Shown: piece by piece, positions 34,867 to 42,514 of the stretch
Position numbering within the stretch: position 1 is the stretch's first letter
Layout: the number at the start of each line of letters is the position of its first letter
NCBI RefSeq assembly: GCF_900116445.1
Contig: NZ_FPBH01000036.1
Location: 1 to 64,000 of the forward strand
Reading direction: 5' to 3'
Source: Paraburkholderia aspalathi
Lineage (GTDB): Bacteria > Pseudomonadota > Gammaproteobacteria > Burkholderiales > Burkholderiaceae
Length of the DNA stretch: 64,000 nucleotides
Made by a program: the position numbers and the translations under genes
The notes under the pieces: model-generated
Database searches by the model: none
Told to the model about the DNA's origin: nothing
The model's input: only the letters and a program-made list of their open reading frames with translations

Positions 34867-36341
34867 ACCCGGCACTCGTCATCATCGTTCTGTTTGCCCT
34901 CTTCGCGCTGGCGGTCGGCTTGTACGCGCGGCGCGGCAAGACCTTCAGCATGGAGCAATGGGCGGTCGGCGGACGCGGCTTCGGGTCGCTGCTCACCTTC
35001 CTGCTGATGGCAGGTGAGGCGTTCTCGACCTTCTCGTTTCTCGGCGCGAGTGGCTGGACCTACAGCAAAGGCGTGCCGGCGTTCTACATCCTGTCGTACG
35101 GCTGCCTCGCATACGTATTCGGTTACTGGATGCTGCCCCTCATCTGGCGCTATGCGAAGGAACGCGGCCTCGTGTCGTTCGCCGATTATTTCGCTTCGAA
35201 GTACGACAGCCGCGCCATCGGCGTGCTGGTGTCGGTGGTGGCCGTCTTCGCAATGGTGTCGTTGCTGATCATCCAGTTACGCGGTCTCGGCATTATCGTC
35301 TCCGAGATGTCGTATGGCCTGATCTCGCAGGAAACGGCCATCTGGATTAGCGCCACGCTGATGGTCCTGTATATGAGCGTCTCCGGCATCCACGGCTCGG
35401 CAAGCATTGCGATCTTCAAGGACGTGCTGATCCTCGGTCTTGCAATTTTTCTCGGCACGTATTTGCCGCTGCACTACTTCGGCGGCTTTGGCGAGATGTT
35501 CGCGCGCATCGATGCCGTCCATCCGGAACTGCTGCGTATGCCGGAGCACGGTTTCAATCTGAGCTGGTACAACTCGACACTGCTGCTGACATCGCTGGGC
35601 TACTACTTGTATCCTCATGGTTTCACCGCCGTCTACGTGGCGCGCGACGCGTCTGCGCTGCGCAAGAACACCATGCTGATGCCGATCTACCAGGTGTTGA
35701 TCGCGTTCCTGTTTCTTGTCGGCTTCGCCGCGGTGCTGACCGTGCACGGGCTCGAAGGCGCGCAAACCGATCTCGCGCTGCTGCGGCTCGTGAAGCAGAC
35801 TTTCCCCTCGTGGTTCGTCGGGATTGTAGGCGGCGCCGGTCTGCTGACGGCATTGGTGCCAGGCTCGCTGATCATGCTCAATGCGTCGACGATGATTGCC
35901 CGCAACATCTATCGCGAAGGTTTCGCACCGCAGGCGAGCGACCGGCAAGTCGGCCGCGTCGCACGTATCGCGTTGCCGCTGTTCACGCTGGTTGTCGTCT
36001 ACTTCGTGCTGCGTGGCGGTTCAAACTTTGTTGCGCTCGCAATCTTCTCGTCGAGCCTGCTGACGCAACTCGTACCCATGCTCGCCTCGAGTTTCCTGAA
36101 GCGCCCATTCGGCACCCGTGAAGCCGCGTTCGGCGGCATCTTCGCGGGCGCGATCGTGCTGGCGCTGGCGAACTGGCGCGGCATGACGCTGGCCACTGTT
36201 TTCCCGGCCGCGCCGATCGCCTTCACCTCCATCAACACGGGCCTCGTCGCGTTGTTCGCCAATGCCGTGGTATTCATCGCGATCAGCGCCGCGCAGCGCG
36301 CGCTGCGGGCTCGTATCGCCACTTCCGTCGAATCGGCATGA
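34863..36341 (+). CDS. Sodium:solute symporter (SSS family)
   Basis: 492 aa, about 13 predicted membrane segments. SSS marks include FSMEQWAVGGRGFGSLLTFLL near the N-terminus and GYWMLPLIWRYAKERGLVSFADYFASKYDSR-type loop after TM3. A GGGAGGTGGG ribosome site lies in the DUF3311 gene end. It overlaps the downstream amidohydrolase gene by ATGA, so import and hydrolysis are co-expressed. The substrate is probably the N-compound attacked by those enzymes (inference). Confidence 0.88.
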   Translation: MNPALVIIVLFALFALAVGLYARRGKTFSMEQWAVGGRGFGSLLTFLLMAGEAFSTFSFLGASGWTYSKGVPAFYILSYGCLAYVFGYWMLPLIWRYAKERGLVSFADYFASKYDSRAIGVLVSVVAVFAMVSLLIIQLRGLGIIVSEMSYGLISQETAIWISATLMVLYMSVSGIHGSASIAIFKDVLILGLAIFLGTYLPLHYFGGFGEMFARIDAVHPELLRMPEHGFNLSWYNSTLLLTSLGYYLYPHGFTAVYVARDASALRKNTMLMPIYQVLIAFLFLVGFAAVLTVHGLEGAQTDLALLRLVKQTFPSWFVGIVGGAGLLTALVPGSLIMLNASTMIARNIYREGFAPQASDRQVGRVARIALPLFTLVVVYFVLRGGSNFVALAIFSSSLLTQLVPMLASSFLKRPFGTREAAFGGIFAGAIVLALANWRGMTLATVFPAAPIAFTSINTGLVALFANAVVFIAISAAQRALRARIATSVESA

Positions 36342-37543
36342 CTACCATGACTCGCTCTATTCTTCTTTCCAACGTCCGGCTGGCTGATGGCCAGGCGGTT
36401 TCCGTAGCCATCGCCGATGGCCGCATCACGGCGCTCGGCCCGCATGTCGAAGCGCAACCTGGCGTGCTGGCCGAAGACGGCGGCGGCGCATTGCTGCTGC
36501 CGGGTTTCGTCGAAGGGCACACGCACATCGATAAAAGCCACTGGGGCCGCTCGTGGTATCGCAACGAGGTCGGACCCGCACTAACCGACCGGATCAGCAA
36601 CGAGCGCGAATGGCGCAAGACGTCGGGACACGATGCGGCCAGCCAGTCGCTCACACTGTCGCGGGCATTCGTGCAGGCAGGCACGACGCGACTGCGTACC
36701 CATGTCGACGTGGATACCGACGCCGGCCTGCGTTATATCGAAGGCGTACTCAGCACGCGTCAGACGATGCGAGATGTGCTGGACATGCAGCTCGTCGCGT
36801 TTCCGCAATCGGGCATGTTGATCCGTCCCGGCACGGTCGAATTGCTGGGCGGCGCACTCGCTGCGGGCGCCGATGTACTCGGCGCACTCGATCCTGCCTT
36901 GATCGACGGTGATCCCGTTGCATCGTTGAACGCGACCTTCGAGTTGGCGGAACGCTATAGCAAGCCGATCGATATCCATCTGCACGAACCCGGTGAAGTC
37001 GGCGCATTCACGCTGAAACTGCTGCTCGATCGCGTTGCCGCGATGGGCATGCAGGGGCAAGTCGTCGTCAGCCACGCATTTTGCCTGGGTGCACTGCCCG
37101 AACGTGAACGCGACGCGCTGCTCGAAAGGATCTCGTATTTGCGTGTAGCGCTTCTGACCAGTGCGCCGCCGTCTCGTCCCGTTCCGCCGCTGAAAGTTTG
37201 CAGGGACAAAGGCATCACGATCTTCGGCGGCAACGATGGCATTCGCGACACCTGGTCACCGTATGGCGTGCCGGACATGCTCGAGCGCGCGATGCTGATC
37301 GGCATGCGCTACGACTTGCGACGCGACGACGACCTCGCAATTGCCTTCGACTGCGTGAGCGACGCTGCCGCTCGAGGTTGCGGTTTCGCCGACTATGGCC
37401 TGCATGTGGGCGCACGCGCGGACCTCGTGCTGGTCGATGCCGAGTGTGTCGCGCATGCCGTGGTTGCCCGGCCCAAGCGCAAGCTGGTTGTCGCAAACGG
37501 ACGCATCGTCGCGCGCAATGGCGAGCTGGTCGACGCTGTGTAA
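36338..37543 (+). CDS. CodA/AtzC-like cytosine-deaminase family amidohydrolase (copy 1)
   Basis: 401 aa. Mononuclear metal amidohydrolase. Visible ligands: H61 and H63 (GHTHIDKS), H214 (with E217, IDIHLHEPGE), H246 (VVSHAFCLG) and D300 (GGNDGIRDTWSPYG). These match the E. coli cytosine deaminase set I recall (H61, H63, H214, E217, H246, D313) nearly position for position. Likely deaminates or deamidates a pyrimidine- or triazine-like ring. N-isopropylammelide hydrolase (AtzC) is in the same family. The substrate is not determined. Confidence 0.8.
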   Translation: MTTMTRSILLSNVRLADGQAVSVAIADGRITALGPHVEAQPGVLAEDGGGALLLPGFVEGHTHIDKSHWGRSWYRNEVGPALTDRISNEREWRKTSGHDAASQSLTLSRAFVQAGTTRLRTHVDVDTDAGLRYIEGVLSTRQTMRDVLDMQLVAFPQSGMLIRPGTVELLGGALAAGADVLGALDPALIDGDPVASLNATFELAERYSKPIDIHLHEPGEVGAFTLKLLLDRVAAMGMQGQVVVSHAFCLGALPERERDALLERISYLRVALLTSAPPSRPVPPLKVCRDKGITIFGGNDGIRDTWSPYGVPDMLERAMLIGMRYDLRRDDDLAIAFDCVSDAAARGCGFADYGLHVGARADLVLVDAECVAHAVVARPKRKLVVANGRIVARNGELVDAV

Positions 37544-37577
37544 CCGTGCGTGAGCACTTCACAAGAAAAACTTTCAT

Positions 37578-39029
37578 ATGAACGATAAGCAACAGGTCGA
37601 CATACTCATCGAACACGGCTGCGTGATCACAGTCGATGCCGCCCGCCGCGTCATCGAAGATGGCGCAGTGGCTATCAAGGGGGACCGCATCGTCGCCGTC
37701 GGCGAGACAAGCGAGCTTGCGCAGCAATACCAGGCAGACCGCGTAATCGACGCCCGCCGCAAAGCGGTGCTGCCAGGCCTGATCGATGCCCACGCGCATG
37801 CCGGGCACGCGATGTTGAGGACGATTGGCGGCGCGAACGGCGATGCGTGGTCGGCGGCGTGCGAGGCGATCTATACGCGCGCCTCAGACGAAACGTTCTG
37901 GGAAATGGAATCGCATCTTGCGGCGCTGGAGCGCCTCAAGGCGGGCGTGACGACGGGTGTATCGCTGCTCGGCGGCGGAGACTCGATCATGCGCGTCGAC
38001 GACCCCGTTTATGCGCGGCGTCACTGCGATGCGGTGGTCAGAACGGGCACCCGCTCGATCGTCGCGGTCGGTCCGTCGCGGCCACCCGAACCACGCGCTT
38101 ACACCCGGCACGGTGCAAACGGCAGCGTGACGCGCGACGTCGATTTCGCGCAGATGTATGAGGTTTGCAAAGAGATCATCGACGCATGCCATGGCGACGC
38201 CAACGGCCGCATCCAGATTGCGTTGACGCTGCCCGTCTACGCCCCGCAGCACTATCCCGAGCACGCGGCACACGAACGCAGCGTCCGGCTTCAGGCCGAG
38301 CGCTACACGGCGCTGGCCCGCGAGCGCGGTCTAAGTCTGACGCAGGACGGCCATCGCGCCGGTTCGCTCGATTTCGCGCATCGCGAGCTGGGACTGCTGA
38401 ACCCGAAGTCGTTCATGTCGCATGCCATCGATCTCACCTCCGAGGATATCGCGGCGTGCGTTGAAACCGGCGCCTCGATCGTGCACAACCCAAGCGCGAT
38501 CATGTCGATCATCGGACGTTGCCCGGTTCCGGAACTCATCGATGCCGGCGTGACGGTGGCGATCGGCTCGGATGGCGCGGCGCCCGATCGAGGTTACGAC
38601 ATGTTCCGCCACATGTGGCAATGCATGCATTACCACCGTCGACATTTTCGTGACCCGGACGTCCTGCCGCACGGCAAGGTGCTCGAAATGGTCACGATCG
38701 ATGCCGCCAAAGCGTTGTCGCTCGACGACCAACTCGGTTCGCTCGAAGTGGGCAAGCAGGCTGACATCATTCTGGTCGACCTGTTCAAGCCGCACCTCAT
38801 GCCGATGAATATGCCTGTTCATCGCGTCACCTGCTTCGCGAATGCCGGCGACGTGTGCATGACGATGGTCGGCGGCAAAGTTCTGATGGAGAACTACCGG
38901 GTGCTGTCGGTCGATGAAGGGGACATTCTGGAGCGCGTGCAGGTGGCCGCGGATCAAGCGTTCGACCGCGCAGGGCTGCGTCATTTGCTGGAAACGCCGC
39001 CAACGCTGTGGCGACGTAGTCATTATTGA
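37578..39029 (+). CDS. AtzA/TrzN-like amidohydrolase with unusual metal site
   Basis: 483 aa. D-A-H72-A-H74 near the N-terminus, H282 (FMSHAIDLT) and D332 (AIGSDGAAPDRGYDMFR) fit the ATZ/TRZ chlorohydrolase/deaminase family. The strand that normally carries the third His (H-x-H or HxxE) reads LTQDGHRAG, with Q256 and H259 in its place, so metal binding may differ. It follows the CodA-like gene by 34 bases. Could be a deaminase, hydrolase or altered-function member. Confidence 0.75.
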   Translation: MNDKQQVDILIEHGCVITVDAARRVIEDGAVAIKGDRIVAVGETSELAQQYQADRVIDARRKAVLPGLIDAHAHAGHAMLRTIGGANGDAWSAACEAIYTRASDETFWEMESHLAALERLKAGVTTGVSLLGGGDSIMRVDDPVYARRHCDAVVRTGTRSIVAVGPSRPPEPRAYTRHGANGSVTRDVDFAQMYEVCKEIIDACHGDANGRIQIALTLPVYAPQHYPEHAAHERSVRLQAERYTALARERGLSLTQDGHRAGSLDFAHRELGLLNPKSFMSHAIDLTSEDIAACVETGASIVHNPSAIMSIIGRCPVPELIDAGVTVAIGSDGAAPDRGYDMFRHMWQCMHYHRRHFRDPDVLPHGKVLEMVTIDAAKALSLDDQLGSLEVGKQADIILVDLFKPHLMPMNMPVHRVTCFANAGDVCMTMVGGKVLMENYRVLSVDEGDILERVQVAADQAFDRAGLRHLLETPPTLWRRSHY

Positions 39030-39033
39030 GTGT

Positions 39034-39063
39034 GGCGCGGCTTGCGGCGGCGCAAGCCGCGCC
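39034..39063. terminator. 13-bp hairpin between convergent amidohydrolase genes
   Basis: GGCGCGGCTTGCG / CGCAAGCCGCGCC pair perfectly around a GCGG loop, 4 bases after the stop at 39029 and 44 bases from the convergent stop at 39108. A very stable stem without T-runs; probably a bidirectional terminator. Confidence 0.65.
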
Positions 39064-39107
39064 AGCCCCGTCAGGCACCGGCTCGGTGCCCGACAACAAC
39101 CTCAACC

Positions 39108-40325
39108 TCAGCCGGCAGAGCCCACGCCTGCCGCCGTGACCTTGAACTGCACGCGGGACGATTCGCCCCAGAATTGCCCGCTTCGAACAATGGCACGATC
39201 TGCCGGTACCGCAGCAACCGCAGCGGCAGCGTTCGGCGCTTTCACGACGACAAAGGTCGCCTCATTGCCGACCTTCAATCCGTAACCGCTTTTCCCCAGC
39301 ACCGCAGCGCCTGCTTCCGTCGCCATGTGAAGCGCGACGCCCAGTTCTTCATCCGTATAAAACCCGGAGCGATAACCAACCAGCATGGCTCGTTGCAACA
39401 TGTCGCCGTTGCCATACGGCCACCACGCGTCCTGAATGTTGTCATTACCGGTGAACACACGCACTCCGGCTGCGCGCAATTGCAGGATCGGCGGGAACGC
39501 GCGGTCGCCCGGCGCATTCGTCATGATCGATACACCGGCTTCTGCAAGCGCGGCGGCGATACGATCCACCACCTCGGGTGCGACGTCGCCGAGCCCGTAG
39601 GCGTGGCTCACCGAAACCCGGCCGTTCAACCCCGCTGCACGGGTACGCGAGGCAATGCGATGCAGTTGATCGATCCCCTGCTGCTCAGGCTCATGCAGGT
39701 GAATATCGATTTTCACGCCACGCTTTTCAGCAATGCCGAAGACAATATCGAGCTGGCCATCGGCGTCGCCATCCAGCGTTGTCGGATCGATTCCGCCCAC
39801 CACCTGCGCACCTTCACGGGCTGCCGCATCGAGCACCTCCGCCGTCCCCGGACACGACACGACGCCCGCCTGCGGGAACGCGACGAGTTCGATATCCACC
39901 ACGCCACGCCATTTCTCGCGCGCTTCCATCACGGCATGCAGATTGGTTAGACCCGTCGTCGCGTCGACGTCGACATGGCTGCGCATCGCAATGGTGCCGA
40001 ACGACGCAGCCTGGCGGATCAGCGCGTCGGCGCGCTCGACGATCGGCCCGGCGCTTGCCAGTTCCTGCTTTTCGATAGCGAGCCGCTCACGCAGGCTTGT
40101 GACATGACGATGAGGACGCCAGCGATCGCCAACGAAGCTTTTATCGAGGTGAATATGTCCGTCGACGAACCCGGGCAACACCAGGTGCCCGGCCAGATCG
40201 ACGACTTCCGCGCCGCCGATCGCGGGACGTTCCGGACCGATGGCGGCAAAGCGCCCCTCACGCACGGCGAGGTTGAGCGGGTTGCCGTCGGCGTCTACGG
40301 CATTGACGAATACGCGGTCGAACAT
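39108..40325 (-). CDS. CodA/AtzC-like cytosine-deaminase family amidohydrolase (copy 2)
   Basis: 405 aa. Same ligand pattern as copy 1: H57, H59 (GHIHLDKS), H209 with E212 (IDIHLHEPEQ), H241 (SVSHAYGLG), D295 (TGNDNIQDAWWPYG). It is on the opposite strand, so it has its own promoter. Sequence differs clearly from copy 1 outside the motifs, suggesting a different or sequential substrate rather than a recent duplicate. Confidence 0.8.
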   Translation of the reverse strand: MFDRVFVNAVDADGNPLNLAVREGRFAAIGPERPAIGGAEVVDLAGHLVLPGFVDGHIHLDKSFVGDRWRPHRHVTSLRERLAIEKQELASAGPIVERADALIRQAASFGTIAMRSHVDVDATTGLTNLHAVMEAREKWRGVVDIELVAFPQAGVVSCPGTAEVLDAAAREGAQVVGGIDPTTLDGDADGQLDIVFGIAEKRGVKIDIHLHEPEQQGIDQLHRIASRTRAAGLNGRVSVSHAYGLGDVAPEVVDRIAAALAEAGVSIMTNAPGDRAFPPILQLRAAGVRVFTGNDNIQDAWWPYGNGDMLQRAMLVGYRSGFYTDEELGVALHMATEAGAAVLGKSGYGLKVGNEATFVVVKAPNAAAAVAAVPADRAIVRSGQFWGESSRVQFKVTAAGVGSAG

Positions 40326-40698
40326 GGTTCTGGCCTCTGCAAATCAGGACTCAAGCACGCATCCAGCGCGCCCTGATCGGGTTGCGTTCGTTGCGCCGCA
40401 TGGTCTTGTGTGGAATGGATCGTTGAACCATATCGGACCGCCGATATATCCACAAATTAAATGTTGGAATGGCCTGTATTCATTTTCTGGATAGATCGGC
40501 GTACTGTGCTGCTTTTGCGGCACTTTGATGGCGCCGACGGCGCCGAACTTCAATATCGCGCCGGCCGCGCTGCTGGAACTGAAAAGCCGGAATGGCCCGA
40601 ATGGCCCGATCCGGGCGCGGCGACCGGCGGCTTTACTATTTTCGGTCGTCAATATCATACTGTCGTACTTATTGCATTCCGCTTTTGAGGAGGCGCCG
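40326..40698. other. Divergent intergenic region with palindrome
   Basis: 373 bases between copy 2 (-) and the DUF2891 gene (+). Longer in-frame starts for DUF2891 (e.g. near 40525) give low-complexity N-termini and no ribosome site, so I treat this as non-coding. It contains the palindrome at 40430-40447. Confidence 0.5.
40430..40447. promoter_or_regulatory. Candidate operator ATATCGG-N4-CCGATAT
   Basis: Perfect 7-bp inverted repeat with a 4-base spacer, 105 bases upstream of the copy 2 amidohydrolase start and in an AT-rich patch. Size and spacing suit a dimeric repressor. No partner is known. Confidence 0.35.
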
Positions 40699-41709
40699 AT
40701 GACTGTCCAACTCACGCCCGAATTCGCGTCCAAATTCGCCAATCTCGCGCTCGCCCACCTCACGCGCGAGTATCCGAACAAGCTGACCCACTCGCTTGCC
40801 GGCCCGCAAGACGTGCAAGGTCCGCGCGCCCTGCATCCGATTTTTTACGGCAGCTACGACTGGCATTCATGCGTGCACGGCTACTGGTTGATCCTGCATC
40901 TGCTCGACCGTTTTCCCGATCTGCCTGAAGCAGCGCGCATCGTTGCGGTGGTCGACGAGCATTTCACCGAAGCGAATGTGGCTGGCGAACTGGCGTATCT
41001 CGACCTGCCGCACAATCGCGGTTTCGAGCGTCCGTATGGATGGGCATGGCTGCTCGCGCTGAGCGCGCAACTTCATTCGTTGAAGCTCTCGGAGGCCGCG
41101 CGCTGGTCCAAGGTCTTTGCGCCGCTTACCGCGACTTTTGTTAGCCGCTTCGAAGAATTTCTGCCGAAAGCGACCTACCCGTTGCGCGTCGGCACGCACT
41201 TCAATATGGCATTCGCACTTGCGCTCACGCTAGATTTCGCGCGGCAGACTTCGCGTGAATCGCTGGAGGCGTTGCTGGTAAATACGGCGGAGCGCTGGTT
41301 CCTGAACGATGTCGCCTGTCAGGCCTGGGAGCCCGCCGGCGATGAGTTTTTGTCGCCTTCGCTGATGGAAGCGGAATTGATGCGGCGCGTGTTGCCGCCC
41401 GCGCAATTCGTCGAATGGTTCAGACGCTTTCTGCCCGATCTCGGCGCGAAAAAACCCGCCACGCTGTTCGAACCCGTCACAGTAACCGACCGTACCGACG
41501 GCAAGATCGCGCACCTGGACGGTTTGAATCTGAGCCGTGCATGGTGCCAGCGGTCGCTGGCGCGCGCACTGCCCGCCGGCGACGTGCGTCGGACTGCCCT
41601 GTTCGATTCGGCCGAGCGGCATCTTCTAAGCGCCCTGCCGCATGTGGCGGGCGACTATATGGGCGAACACTGGCTGGGCACGTTCGCCACGCTCGCGTTG
41701 GAAGCGTGA
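40699..41709 (+). CDS. DUF2891 family protein
   Basis: 336 aa, soluble, mostly helical. The conserved HPIFYGSYDWHSCVHGYW near residue 50 and HNRGFERPYGWAWLLAL near 110 are the DUF2891 blocks, with His/Asp/Trp clusters that look like an active or binding site. GAGGAGG is 5-6 bases before ATG 40699. Biochemical role unknown; (alpha/alpha)-toroid-like helices are my guess. Confidence 0.82.
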   Translation: MTVQLTPEFASKFANLALAHLTREYPNKLTHSLAGPQDVQGPRALHPIFYGSYDWHSCVHGYWLILHLLDRFPDLPEAARIVAVVDEHFTEANVAGELAYLDLPHNRGFERPYGWAWLLALSAQLHSLKLSEAARWSKVFAPLTATFVSRFEEFLPKATYPLRVGTHFNMAFALALTLDFARQTSRESLEALLVNTAERWFLNDVACQAWEPAGDEFLSPSLMEAELMRRVLPPAQFVEWFRRFLPDLGAKKPATLFEPVTVTDRTDGKIAHLDGLNLSRAWCQRSLARALPAGDVRRTALFDSAERHLLSALPHVAGDYMGEHWLGTFATLALEA

Positions 41710-41741
41710 GCAGCGGCCCGACGGGGGCCGAATTGAATGCA

Positions 41742-41807
41742 AAAACGGCGCCGCAAGCGTGAAACGGTTTGGATTCAGCTACCGTTCTGCGCCGCAAGCG
41801 CCGTTTT
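41742..41807. terminator. Complex inverted/direct repeat terminator
   Basis: AAAACGGCGC (41742-41751) pairs with GCGCCGTTTT (41798-41807), followed by CTTTT on the plus strand. The same 12 bases GCGCCGCAAGCG occur directly at 41748 and 41789. Lies between the convergent DUF2891 and PRC-barrel genes and likely terminates both. Confidence 0.6.
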
Positions 41808-41872
41808 CTTTTGCCGGGTGATTCAGAAGCCGCCTGGTGCAGCCCCGCCGCTGAATCCGCCGACTTGACGCA

Positions 41873-42298
41873 TTACTGGCCAGTCAGCTTTTTAGGCTTC
41901 GGCGGCGCCTGAACCTTGTTGTACTGAAACTCCGGCGTCGCCTTCAAGGCATCTTTGGTCGCGCCGGCCAGATAGAAATTCCCGCCGCGAATATCCAGCG
42001 CAGCGATCGGCACCGCTACGTCATGCGACGCCACGCCGAGAAATCCACCTGCGGAGACGATGGCAGCAGACAGCGAGCCGTCGGGAGCGACCACCAGATC
42101 GCGGATCGAACCAATCTTCTCGTTCTGGTCGTTGTAGACGGCCTTACCGAGAATGCTCTTCTTCACGCTCCAGCCGCTCAGCAGCGCATTGGACTGTTCG
42201 ACCGTGACGCTCAAAGGTTGCGTGCCGGCGACTTGCGCCTGTGCACCAAAGCTGGTTGCAGCTACCGCGACCACGACAACAAGTTTGCTCAACGTCAT
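41873..42298 (-). CDS. Periplasmic PRC-barrel domain protein
   Basis: 141 aa. Signal peptide MTLSKLVVVVAVAATSFGAQAQ, then a PRC-barrel about residues 45-105 (ILGKAVYNDQNEKIGSIRDLVVAPDG, VAVPIAAL). ATG 42298 has GGAG 8 bases upstream; a GTG at 42307 would overlap that site. PRC-barrel proteins of this size are common stress or envelope proteins of unclear role. Confidence 0.82.
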   Translation of the reverse strand: MTLSKLVVVVAVAATSFGAQAQVAGTQPLSVTVEQSNALLSGWSVKKSILGKAVYNDQNEKIGSIRDLVVAPDGSLSAAIVSAGGFLGVASHDVAVPIAALDIRGGNFYLAGATKDALKATPEFQYNKVQAPPKPKKLTGQ

Positions 42299-42514
42299 AT
42301 CGCTCACTCCGTTCTTAGTAGACTTGACCGGCGCATGGTTTGCGCCGAAGGAATCGCTGCCAAACGATGATACAGACTACGCGGCGGGTCTGCATCCAGA
42401 CGTGTCGCGCGAACGAAACGCCCCCCGTCGCTGCCACGAAAAGGCGGAGGCGCGGCCCAAAGCGCATAACGGTAAAATCGAGCCAGGCGATGACGCCCGT
42501 TTAGAGGTGGAAGT

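Noticed and set aside
40525..40698. N-terminal extension of the DUF2891 protein
   Set aside because: No ribosome site and low-complexity residues; ATG 40699 has GAGGAGG and starts at the family's usual N-terminus.
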